DNA of 7,408 nucleotides from Hyphomicrobiales bacterium (GTDB lineage: Bacteria; Pseudomonadota; Alphaproteobacteria; Rhizobiales; Kaistiaceae). Within the stretch, counting starts at the first letter, position 1, and each line of letters starts with the position of its first letter. This document shows, in pieces, positions 1-5,975 of the stretch. The stretch lies in the NCBI GenBank assembly GCA_017305815.1, contig JAFKJZ010000251.1, positions 1-7,408 on the forward strand. The letters run 5' to 3'. The notes under the pieces are model-generated. The model worked only from the letters and a program-made list of their open reading frames with translations. It did no database searches and was not told the origin of the DNA. The translations under genes and the position numbers were made by a program.

Positions 1-35
1 TTGCCATAGACGCCGGTGGTTGCTTCCTGATTCAT
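1..35 (-). CDS. N-terminal start of a divergent gene (partial; possibly sdhE)
   Basis: On the minus strand an ATG at 35-33 opens a frame that stays open to the window edge and begins MNQEATTGVYG. A purine-rich GAGAG lies a few bases upstream and could serve as a weak ribosome binding site. Only eleven full codons are visible, so the sequence does not identify the product. In many Hyphomicrobiales the gene divergent from recG is sdhE (DUF339), a small factor that attaches FAD to succinate dehydrogenase, with mfd beyond it. That makes sdhE the first guess from gene order alone. The frame may also not be a gene. Confidence 0.4.
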   Translation of the reverse strand, partial: MNQEATTGVYG

Positions 36-46
36 CGGTCTCTCAC

Positions 47-59
47 GCACAATTTGTGC
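47..59. promoter_or_regulatory. Perfect 13-bp palindrome between divergent genes
   Basis: The sequence GCACAATTTGTGC has two 6-base arms (GCACAA and TTGTGC) around one central base, with no mismatch. It lies 11 bp upstream of the minus-strand ATG at 35 and about 80 bp upstream of recG. The position and symmetry suit a binding site for a dimeric regulator, or an element in the 5' leader of the minus-strand gene. No regulator can be named from the sequence. Confidence 0.35.
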
Positions 60-97
60 TGTTCCTACCCTGCCCTCCGCCATGGCGAAAGGTTGCC

Positions 98-107
98 AGA
101 ACGTTCT
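98..107. promoter_or_regulatory. Perfect 10-bp palindrome (AGAACGTTCT) upstream of recG
   Basis: AGAACGTTCT is its own reverse complement and ends 30 bp before the recG start. It contains GAAC and GTTC half-sites, but adjacent and inverted. The alphaproteobacterial LexA box is a direct repeat, GTTC-N7-GTTC, so this is not a standard SOS box. TCTAAT at 105-110 overlaps the palindrome and resembles a -10 element, which would start transcription near 117. No good -35 is visible at the matching distance, so the promoter reading is weak. Confidence 0.25.
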
Positions 108-119
108 AATCTCCCGGCC

Positions 120-125
120 GAGGAG
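120..125 (+). promoter_or_regulatory. Ribosome binding site of recG
   Basis: GAGGAG lies 12 bases before the ATG at 138. An ATG at 130 is nearer but is out of frame and gives only eight codons before a stop, so it is unlikely to be used. The site supports 138 as the recG start over the upstream in-frame TTG at 54. Confidence 0.5.
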
Positions 126-137
126 AATCATGCCGCG

Positions 138-2246
138 ATGCGTCCCGAAATCCTGAATCCGCTGTTCCGTCCCGTCACCAGCCTGGCCGGGGTCGGCCCG
201 AAGATCGGCGAGGCGATGGGGCGCCTGCTCGTCGGCGGCGACGCGCCGGAACCGCCCCGCGTCGCGGACCTGCTGCTGCATATCCCCGTCGGCCTGATCG
301 ACCGCCGCAACCAGCCCGGCATCGCGCTGTCGCCGGAAGGCGCCATCGTCACGCTCGAAGTCCGCATCGACCGCCACATGCCGGCGCCGCGCGGCAACCG
401 GCGCGTGCCCTATCGGGTCATGGCGCATGACGACACGGGCGAGATCGCGCTCGTCTTCTTCCGCAGCGACAACAGCTTCCTCGAACGCACCATGCCGGTC
501 GGCGAGACGCGTTTCGTCAGCGGCAAGGTCGAATGGTTCAACGGCCGGCCGCAAATGGTCCATCCCGACCATATCGTCGACCGCGAGGCGTTCGAACAGC
601 TGCCGATGGTCGAGCCGGTCTATCCGATGACCGCCGGCTTGGCGCGCAAGACGCTTGGCCGCGCCTTGCGCGGGGCGCTCGACAGCCTGCCCGAACTGCC
701 GGAATGGCTCGACCCCACCTTGATGTCGCGCCAACGCTGGGCCGCCTTCAAGCCGACGCTCGAAACCGTGCACACGCCGGCGACGCCGGCCGAGCTGGCG
801 CCGGAGGGGCCGGCGATCAGCCGCCTCGCCTATGACGAATTCCTCGCCAACCAGCTGGCGCTGATGCTGACGCGCGCCAATCTGCGCCGCGCCGCCGGAC
901 GCGCGCGGGTCGGCGACGGACGAATGCGCCGCGCCATCACCGCCGCCCTGCCCTTTTCGCTCACCGGCAGCCAGCAGGCGGCGATCGCCGATATCGAAAA
1001 GGATCTCGCCTCCGGCGAACGGATGCTGCGGCTGCTGCAGGGCGACGTCGGCTCCGGCAAGACCATGGTCGGGCTGATGGCCGCGGCGATCGTCATCGAA
1101 GCCGGCAGCCAGGCGGCGCTGATGGCCCCGACCGAGTTGCTGGCCCGCCAGCACGCCAAGACGCTGCAGCCGCTTGCCGATGCCGCCGGCATCCGCATGG
1201 CGATCCTCACCGGCCGAGAGAAGGGCAAGGAGCGGGCCGAGATCCTCGCCGGACTGGATGACGGCTGCATCGATCTCGTTGTCGGCACCCATGCCGTGTT
1301 CCAGGCCGGGGTCGAGTTCCGCGACCTTGCGCTGGCGATCGTCGACGAGCAGCACCGCTTCGGCGTGCATCAGCGCCTCGCCCTTTCCGCCAAGGGCGCC
1401 GCCACCGACATCCTCGTGATGACGGCGACGCCGATCCCGCGCACGCTGGTGCTGACCGCCTTCGGCGACATGGACGTGTCGAAACTGCCCGACAAGCCGG
1501 CCGGCCGCCAGCCGATCGAAACCCGCACCGTGCCGCTGGAGCGCCTCGACCAGGTGGTGGAGCGCATCCGCGCCGCCATCGCCGAGGGCGCCAAGGCCTA
1601 TTGGGTCTGCCCGCTGGTCGAGGAATCGGAAGAGGTCGACGCCGCCGCCGCGCAGGATCGCTTCGTCGATCTGCAGGCCGCGCTCGGACCCGTCGTCGGC
1701 CTCGTCCATGGCCGGATGAAGGCGGCCGAGAAGGACGAGGCGATGAAGCGCTTCCAGCGCGGCGAAACCCGCATCCTCGTCGCCACCACGGTGATCGAGG
1801 TCGGCGTCGACGTGCCGGACGCGACCATCATGGTGATCGAGCACGCCGAGCGCTTCGGCCTCGCCCAGTTGCACCAGCTGCGCGGCCGCGTCGGACGCGG
1901 CTCGAAGGCCTCGACCTGCCTGCTGCTCTACAAGGGGCCGCTCGGCGAGGTCGCGCATGACCGGCTCGCCATCATGCGCGACACCGAGGACGGCTTTCGC
2001 ATCGCCGAGGAGGACCTGCGCCTGCGCGGCGAAGGCGAGTTGCTCGGCACGCGACAGTCCGGTGCGCCCGGCTTCAAGATCGCCCGTTTCGAGCACCATG
2101 CGAACCTGCTGGAGATCGCCCGCGACGATGCCCGCCTGATCGTCGAGAAGGATCCCGCGCTGCAATCGCCGCGCGGCAAGGCATTGCAGCTGCTGCTCTA
2201 TCTTTTCGGTCGCGACGAGGCGATCAAGCTGCTGCGGGCCGGCTGA
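138..2246 (+). CDS. recG: ATP-dependent DNA helicase RecG
   Basis: RecG is a superfamily 2 helicase that remodels stalled replication forks and branch-migrates Holliday junctions in the cytoplasm. The start at 138 gives 702 residues, close to the family norm (E. coli about 693), and the MRPEILNPLF opening is typical of alphaproteobacteria. The frame is open from 54, but those 28 extra codons look non-native. GAGGAG at 120-125 supports 138. Visible features: an OB-fold/wedge region at about residues 75-160, Walker A GDVGSGKT at 302-309, the DEQH box at 403-406, TATPIPRT from 429, QLRGRVGRG at 580-588, and a TRG-like translocation motif ending GTRQSG around 625-642. All key helicase motifs are intact. 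Transcription is divergent from the gene at 1-35. A CLC gene follows 92 bp downstream with no strong terminator between, so some co-transcription is possible. Confidence 0.97.
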   Translation: MRPEILNPLFRPVTSLAGVGPKIGEAMGRLLVGGDAPEPPRVADLLLHIPVGLIDRRNQPGIALSPEGAIVTLEVRIDRHMPAPRGNRRVPYRVMAHDDTGEIALVFFRSDNSFLERTMPVGETRFVSGKVEWFNGRPQMVHPDHIVDREAFEQLPMVEPVYPMTAGLARKTLGRALRGALDSLPELPEWLDPTLMSRQRWAAFKPTLETVHTPATPAELAPEGPAISRLAYDEFLANQLALMLTRANLRRAAGRARVGDGRMRRAITAALPFSLTGSQQAAIADIEKDLASGERMLRLLQGDVGSGKTMVGLMAAAIVIEAGSQAALMAPTELLARQHAKTLQPLADAAGIRMAILTGREKGKERAEILAGLDDGCIDLVVGTHAVFQAGVEFRDLALAIVDEQHRFGVHQRLALSAKGAATDILVMTATPIPRTLVLTAFGDMDVSKLPDKPAGRQPIETRTVPLERLDQVVERIRAAIAEGAKAYWVCPLVEESEEVDAAAAQDRFVDLQAALGPVVGLVHGRMKAAEKDEAMKRFQRGETRILVATTVIEVGVDVPDATIMVIEHAERFGLAQLHQLRGRVGRGSKASTCLLLYKGPLGEVAHDRLAIMRDTEDGFRIAEEDLRLRGEGELLGTRQSGAPGFKIARFEHHANLLEIARDDARLIVEKDPALQSPRGKALQLLLYLFGRDEAIKLLRAG

Positions 2247-2283
2247 AGCCGTTTGGCAGCGTGATTGTGACATCAAGCGTGCG

Positions 2284-2310
2284 TATCAACGGGCGCGCGG
2301 CTATCAACGG
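2284..2310. repeat. Two direct copies of TATCAACGG, 18 bp apart
   Basis: TATCAACGG occurs at 2284-2292 and 2302-2310, with a 9-bp GC-rich spacer. Both copies sit in the gap between recG and the CLC gene. The 18-bp period could suit a regulator that binds direct repeats, but a chance repeat is also possible. If the CLC gene started at the GTG at 2261, the repeats would lie inside its coding sequence. Confidence 0.3.
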
Positions 2311-2338
2311 ACGTCATCACCGAGAAATCCCGACGGAC

Positions 2339-4105
2339 ATGGGACTTTCCACCCTCCCCGAACGAGCCATGAGCCGCGCACGCGCCCTGATCCGCACGCG
2401 CGAACCGTCGCTGCTGATCGTCGCGGCGCTGATCGGCAGCCTCGCGGGCATTGCGGTGACGGTGATGAGCCGGCTGGCGCAATGGCTGCACGTCCTCCTG
2501 TTCGATATCGCGCCGGACGGCTATCTCAGCGCCTCGGCGATGATCTCTCCGCCCTGGCGCGCCGCCGCCACGGCCGGCGGCGGCCTGCTGCTGGGCGCGC
2601 TCTACCTTCTGTTCTTCCGCCGCGCCCGCCAGATCGTCGACCCGATCGAGGCCAATGCGCTGCACGGCGGACGCATGTCGCTACGCGACAGCCTGCGCGT
2701 CGCAGTGGAAGCCATCATCTCCAACGGCTCCGGCGCCTCGGTGGGCCTCGAGGCCGGCTATACCCAGGTCGGCAGCGCCATCGCCTCGCGCCTGGGCCAG
2801 CGGCTGCACCTTCGTCGCACGGACCTGCGCACCGTCGTCGGCTGCGGCGCCGCCGGCGCCATCGCGGCTGCCTTCAGCGCGCCGCTGACCGGCGCCTTCT
2901 ACGGCTTCGAGCTGATCATCGGCGTCTATACGGTGGCGAACATCGCGCCGGTGATGACCGCCTCGATCGCCGGGTTCCTCGTGGCGCAGGGCCTCGGCGC
3001 CGCGGCCTACTCGATCGAGGTGCCGAACGCGCTGACGATGCATGCGGCCGACTATCCGCCCTATCTCGTTCTGGGCGTCGTCGCCGGCTTCGCCGCCATC
3101 GGCATCATGCGGCTGGTGACGCTGGTCGAACTGGCCTTTCAGAAGAGCCGTCTTCCCCGGGCCATTCGCCCGGCGGTCGGCGGCGCCATCATCGGCGCGC
3201 TCGCCCTCTACAGCCCGCAGGTGCTCGCCGCCGGCCATGGCGCCATGCACCTCAACCTGGTCGAGGTCGTGCCGGTCGGTCTGCTGCTGACAGTCCTTGC
3301 GCTCAAGATCGCCGGCGTGTCGATCTCGCTCGGATCCGGCTTTCGCGGCGGCATGTTCTTCGCCTCGCTGTTCCTCGGCGTCATCGTCGGCAAGCTGTTC
3401 GCCATGCTGGTGACCTGGCTGGCGCCCTCGGCCGGGGTCGACCCCATCGCCGCCGCCATCGTCGGCATGAGCGCGCTTGGCGTCGGCATCGTCGGCGGCC
3501 CGCTCACCATGACCTTCCTGGCGCTGGAGGCGACCGGCGACCTCGCCATCACCGGCATCGTGCTGGCCGCCTCGATCCTCTCGGCGATCACCGTGCGCGA
3601 ATTCTTCGGCTATTCGTTCTCAACCTGGCGCCTGCACCTGCGCGGCGAGACGATCCGCAGCGCCATCGACGTCGGCTGGTTGCGCGGCCTGACCGTCGGG
3701 CGGATGATGCGAACCGACGTGCGCAGCGTGCTCGCGACCATGCCCGTCGACGCCTTCCGCAGCCTGTTCCCGCTCGGTTCGACCCAGCGCGTCATCGTCA
3801 CCGACACGAGCGGGCGCTATGCCGGCATCATCCTGGTGGCCGAGATCCATTCGACGCCGCTGCCCGACGAAGCCGAGGACGCGACGATCCATCCCTTCTG
3901 CCGACAACCCGACAAGATGCTGTTTCCGAACATGAGCGCGCAGACGGCGGCCAAGGTGTTCGACGAGGCCGAGAGCGAAGAACTGGTCGTCGTCGACGAC
4001 GCGTCCAGCCGGCACGTCGTCGGCCTGCTGACAGAGGCGCATCTGTTCCGGCGCTATGCCGAAGAGCTGGACAAGGCCCGCCGGAGCCTGGCCGGCGAGG
4101 GCTGA
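2339..4105 (+). CDS. CLC-family chloride channel/transporter with CBS pair
   Basis: This inner-membrane protein moves chloride or similar anions. From the ATG at 2339 it has 588 residues. The frame also allows GTG at 2261 (614) and ATG at 2369 (578), and none has a strong ribosome binding site. Residues 1-440 form the CLC core with many hydrophobic helices. By alignment to remembered E. coli ClcA, VGLEAGYTQVG (gating Glu138) matches LGREGPTVQIG, AAFSAPLTG and the following FELI match AAFNAPLAG and IIEEM, GSGFRGGMFFAS (332-343) matches SGAPGGIFAPM, and Tyr425 in FFGYSF matches the pore tyrosine. The first filter motif GSGIP is replaced by residues before PIEANALHGG, and the internal proton glutamate is Leu192. 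Two CBS domains follow at about 451-505 and 530-580 and probably sense a nucleotide or ionic signal. The physiological role is not determined by its neighbours. Whether it is a channel or an H+-coupled exchanger is open. Confidence 0.92.
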   Translation: MGLSTLPERAMSRARALIRTREPSLLIVAALIGSLAGIAVTVMSRLAQWLHVLLFDIAPDGYLSASAMISPPWRAAATAGGGLLLGALYLLFFRRARQIVDPIEANALHGGRMSLRDSLRVAVEAIISNGSGASVGLEAGYTQVGSAIASRLGQRLHLRRTDLRTVVGCGAAGAIAAAFSAPLTGAFYGFELIIGVYTVANIAPVMTASIAGFLVAQGLGAAAYSIEVPNALTMHAADYPPYLVLGVVAGFAAIGIMRLVTLVELAFQKSRLPRAIRPAVGGAIIGALALYSPQVLAAGHGAMHLNLVEVVPVGLLLTVLALKIAGVSISLGSGFRGGMFFASLFLGVIVGKLFAMLVTWLAPSAGVDPIAAAIVGMSALGVGIVGGPLTMTFLALEATGDLAITGIVLAASILSAITVREFFGYSFSTWRLHLRGETIRSAIDVGWLRGLTVGRMMRTDVRSVLATMPVDAFRSLFPLGSTQRVIVTDTSGRYAGIILVAEIHSTPLPDEAEDATIHPFCRQPDKMLFPNMSAQTAAKVFDEAESEELVVVDDASSRHVVGLLTEAHLFRRYAEELDKARRSLAGEG

Positions 4106-4118
4106 CCCGGCCTCATGT

Positions 4119-4195
4119 CGCCTGAAATATTTCGTCAACCATATGATATTGCCAGCGATTCAGTTGCGCAGATGCAACAGCATTTTGAATGAGTT
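4119..4195 (+). promoter_or_regulatory. AT-rich promoter/operator region of the outer membrane protein gene
   Basis: The gap 4106-4233 is clearly richer in A+T than its surroundings. It holds a perfect 10-bp palindrome GAAATATTTC (4124-4133), CATATG (4140-4145), a TATGAT that resembles a -10 element (4142-4147), and an inverted repeat GTTGC-N6-GCAAC (4163-4178). No convincing -35 sits 16-18 bp from TATGAT, so the exact promoter is uncertain. The density of dyads suggests regulated transcription of the downstream gene. Confidence 0.4.
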
Positions 4196-4233
4196 TCGCT
4201 AGGGTTGGTTCACACAATTGCTGGGAACCCGCC

Positions 4234-5031
4234 ATGACCGCCTCCAAGCTCGCCCTGCTCGCCACGACGCTGCTCGTCGCCTCGCCCGCGCTGGCCGCCG
4301 ACCTCACCTATGAGCCGGCAGCGACGCCGGTGGCAGCGGCCGCCCCGTTCTCCTGGACCGGCTTCTACATCGGTCTCAACGCCGGCTATGGCTGGGGCGA
4401 CATCGACACCACCGAAAACTCGATGACCACCACCGGCCGGCTCGTCGGCATCGGCCAGGGCACCTTCAATCCCGCCCAGACCTTCCCGGGCGCGGACAGC
4501 TCGTCCAGCGTCGACGGCATCCTCGGCGGCGCGCAGATCGGCTACAACTACCAGGTGGACAGCTGGGTGTTCGGCGCGGAGGCCGATTATCAGGCCGCTG
4601 ACCTGAAAACCTCGTCCAGCTTTCTCGGATCGGTGCAGGGCCCCTACTACCAGACCTCGGCCGAGCTGCAGTCGTTCGGCACGCTGCGCGCCCGCGTCGG
4701 CTACGCCATCGACAACGTCCTGATCTACGGCACCGGCGGTCTCGCCGTCGGCCAGGCCAAGGCCGGCCTCAGCGTCCAGGGCGGCGTTCCCGGCGCCTTC
4801 ACCGGACCGGAATTCTCGCAGTCGAACAGCAAGACCATGGTCGGCTACGCCATTGGCGCCGGCGCGGAATGGGCGATCGCCCACAGCAACTGGTCGGTCA
4901 AGGCGGAATACCTCTACACCGACTTCGGCTCGAAGACGTTCGACTTCGATTTCGGCGCCGGCGACAAGGCCTCGAGCCGCGGCGACGTGTCGGCCAGCAT
5001 CGTCCGCGCAGGTCTCAACTACCGCTTCTGA
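4234..5031 (+). CDS. Outer membrane beta-barrel protein (Omp25/Omp31-like)
   Basis: This is a secreted 265-residue protein of the small beta-barrel porin-like family common in Hyphomicrobiales. The ATG at 4234 gives a clear signal peptide: MTASK, a hydrophobic run, then SPALA, with cleavage expected after residue 21 or 22. The in-frame start at 4189 would add 15 residues in front of the signal and is rejected. The mature protein starts with a short Pro/Ala-rich segment, then WTGFYIGLNAGYGWG (from residue 41), the hallmark first strand of the family. Alternating aromatic and glycine-rich strands follow, such as GAEADYQA, RARVGYAIDNVLIYGTGGLA and WSVKAEYLYTDFG. It ends SIVRAGLNYRF, with the terminal Phe expected for insertion by the BAM complex. 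The likely role is structural or as a small diffusion pore; specificity cannot be read. It has its own promoter-like gap and a strong terminator just downstream. Confidence 0.93.
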   Translation: MTASKLALLATTLLVASPALAADLTYEPAATPVAAAAPFSWTGFYIGLNAGYGWGDIDTTENSMTTTGRLVGIGQGTFNPAQTFPGADSSSSVDGILGGAQIGYNYQVDSWVFGAEADYQAADLKTSSSFLGSVQGPYYQTSAELQSFGTLRARVGYAIDNVLIYGTGGLAVGQAKAGLSVQGGVPGAFTGPEFSQSNSKTMVGYAIGAGAEWAIAHSNWSVKAEYLYTDFGSKTFDFDFGAGDKASSRGDVSASIVRAGLNYRF

Positions 5032-5045
5032 TCGCGGAGCGATCC

Positions 5046-5087
5046 AAACAAGGAGGGCCCGGTCATCGACCGGGCCCTCCTTTGTTT
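5046..5087. terminator. Bidirectional intrinsic terminator
   Basis: A perfect 15-bp stem (5050-5064 with 5068-5082) closes a 3-base loop. It extends by four more pairs (5046-5049 with 5084-5087) if T5083 is bulged. The stem is GC-rich at its core and ends in A-rich and T-rich flanks (AAACAA / TTTGTTT), so a U-rich tract follows the hairpin on either strand. It begins 14 bp after the outer membrane protein stop. On the minus strand it begins 6 bp after the stop at 5094. It separates two convergent transcription units. Confidence 0.9.
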
Positions 5088-5093
5088 CTGCAA

Positions 5094-5222
5094 TCAACCG
5101 CCGGATCGCCTTGTCAGCACGGGAGCCGGCGGATCGACCGGCACGCGGTCCGGTGGCTCGTAATCAGGGGCGACGAGCCCGGCCGAAATGACGAGCTTCG
5201 CCGCCTCTTCCACCGTCATGTC
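5094..5222 (-). pseudogene. Out-of-frame C-terminal tail of the DUF502 gene
   Basis: In a different minus-strand frame from the annotated DUF502 CDS, this stretch encodes DMTVEEAAKLVISAGLV and then a Pro-rich end (APDYEPPDRVP... to RRSGG), stopping at 5096-5094. From knowledge of the family, alphaproteobacterial DUF502 proteins continue past VIELD into just such a segment. It therefore looks like the original 42-residue C-terminus, cut off by the duplication at 5223-5250. An ATG at 5219-5217, 11 bases after the new stop, could in principle allow reinitiation of a 41-residue peptide. I see no strong ribosome binding site for that. Confidence 0.7.
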
Positions 5223-5250
5223 GAGTTCGATCAGTTGAGCTCGATCAGTT
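5223..5250. repeat. 14-bp tandem duplication causing a frameshift
   Basis: GAGTTCGATCAGTT (5223-5236) is followed directly by GAGCTCGATCAGTT (5237-5250); they differ at one base (T5226 versus C5240). On the minus strand each copy encodes a version of the LIEL segment. The extra 14 bases shift the DUF502 frame, and the stop TGA at 5233-5231 lies within the second copy read. Deleting either copy restores one frame from 5842 to 5094, 244 residues long. Confidence 0.9.
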
Positions 5251-5842
5251 CGGAGCGCCGGACAAACATCATGAAGCCGGCCGTCGGCGCCGGCGTTGGC
5301 GGCAGGAAGACGGTGACCCATTCCTCGCCATTCTCACTGATCCGCTGGCGGATCTCGCCCTTGGTCTCCGTCGCGATGAAGACGATCGACCACACACCCT
5401 TTCGCGGGAATTCGAACAGCGCCGCCTTCTGGAACGACTTGCCGCCCTTGCCGGACAGCACCGTTTCGAACAACTGCTTCAGCGCGCTGTAGAGATTGCG
5501 CACGAGCGGCGTATGGTTCAGCAGCTGCTCGCCGAAGCGGACAAGCGAGCGGCCGACGAAATTCGCCGTCAGGAAACCGAGCAGCGTCAGCGCCACCACA
5601 GCGACGAACACGCCGAAGCCGGGCACGGAAAACGGCAGATAGGCGTCCGGGCTGTATTCTAGCGGAATGACCGGCTTCACCCAGCCGTCGATCCATTTGA
5701 TCAGCGACCAGGTCAGGTAGATCGTGATCGAGATCGGCGCCGCGATGACGAGGCCGGTAAGGAAGTAGTTTCGCAGCCGCTTGATCAGCCGACTGCCGCC
5801 CGTCTCGCCGACCGGAGGGAGTTGAGGATCCTGAAGGCTCAT
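5231..5842 (-). CDS. DUF502 family membrane protein, C-terminus truncated by frameshift
   Basis: This is a 203-residue inner-membrane protein of the DUF502 family, whose function is not established. The start ATG at 5842-5840 leads into a charged N-terminus, then KRLRNYFLTGLVIAAPISITIYLTW, the typical family opening. Membrane segments lie at about residues 26-50 and 75-97, followed by TANFVGR, the HTPLVRNLYSALKQLFETV signature (110-128), and a soluble beta-rich part with FPRKGVWSIVFIATE and FLPPTPAPTAGFMMFV. It ends abruptly at RRSELIELN, where relatives continue with DMTVEE and about 40 more residues. The cause is the tandem duplication at 5223-5250. The core is intact, so the shortened protein may still fold and work. 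It is 133 bp downstream of glmS on the same strand, an arrangement I recall as common in Hyphomicrobiales, and is probably co-transcribed with it. Confidence 0.88.
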   Translation of the reverse strand: MSLQDPQLPPVGETGGSRLIKRLRNYFLTGLVIAAPISITIYLTWSLIKWIDGWVKPVIPLEYSPDAYLPFSVPGFGVFVAVVALTLLGFLTANFVGRSLVRFGEQLLNHTPLVRNLYSALKQLFETVLSGKGGKSFQKAALFEFPRKGVWSIVFIATETKGEIRQRISENGEEWVTVFLPPTPAPTAGFMMFVRRSELIELN

Positions 5843-5929
5843 TCCACCGCCCGCGCGCCTGATTCCTGCCTGCCCTCCGCCATTATGACGGCTGGCATAC
5901 GGATGACCAGAAGATACTCGTTAGCAACG

Positions 5930-5959
5930 GCCTCGTCGGAGGATTCGTTCCGGCGAGGC
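5930..5959 (-). other. Imperfect hairpin between glmS and the DUF502 gene
   Basis: GCCTCG (5930-5935) pairs with CGAGGC (5954-5959). A T/G position follows (5936/5953), then CGGA (5937-5940) pairs with TCCG (5949-5952) around an 8-base loop. It starts 16 bp past the glmS stop on the minus strand. No U-tract follows, so it is not a standard intrinsic terminator. It could be a processing or stability element in a glmS-DUF502 transcript, or chance in GC-rich DNA. Confidence 0.35.
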
Positions 5960-5975
5960 TCCCCTACGCCGCGCG

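Noticed and set aside
98..118. LexA (SOS) box ahead of recG
   Set aside because: The alphaproteobacterial consensus needs GTTC repeated directly after 7 bases. The downstream half-site is absent.
54..137. N-terminal extension of RecG from the TTG at 54
   Set aside because: The 28 residues do not resemble RecG, the start overlaps the palindrome, and the ribosome binding site and family start fit 138.
2240..2254. Small hairpin CGGC-TGAA-GCCG followed by TTT at the recG stop
   Set aside because: A 4-bp stem and three Ts are too weak to call an intrinsic terminator.
2482..4125. A 547-codon plus-strand open frame overlapping the CLC gene
   Set aside because: It is very rich in Arg, Ala, Pro and Gly, has no recognisable domain and runs almost entirely inside the clear CLC gene. 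This is typical of a third-frame shadow in GC-rich DNA.
4210..5097. A 295-codon minus-strand open frame opposite the outer membrane protein gene
   Set aside because: Its composition is low-complexity (Ala, Gly, Val, Arg, Asp and Glu) with no motif, and it is antisense to a convincing secreted protein. It also runs through the terminator.
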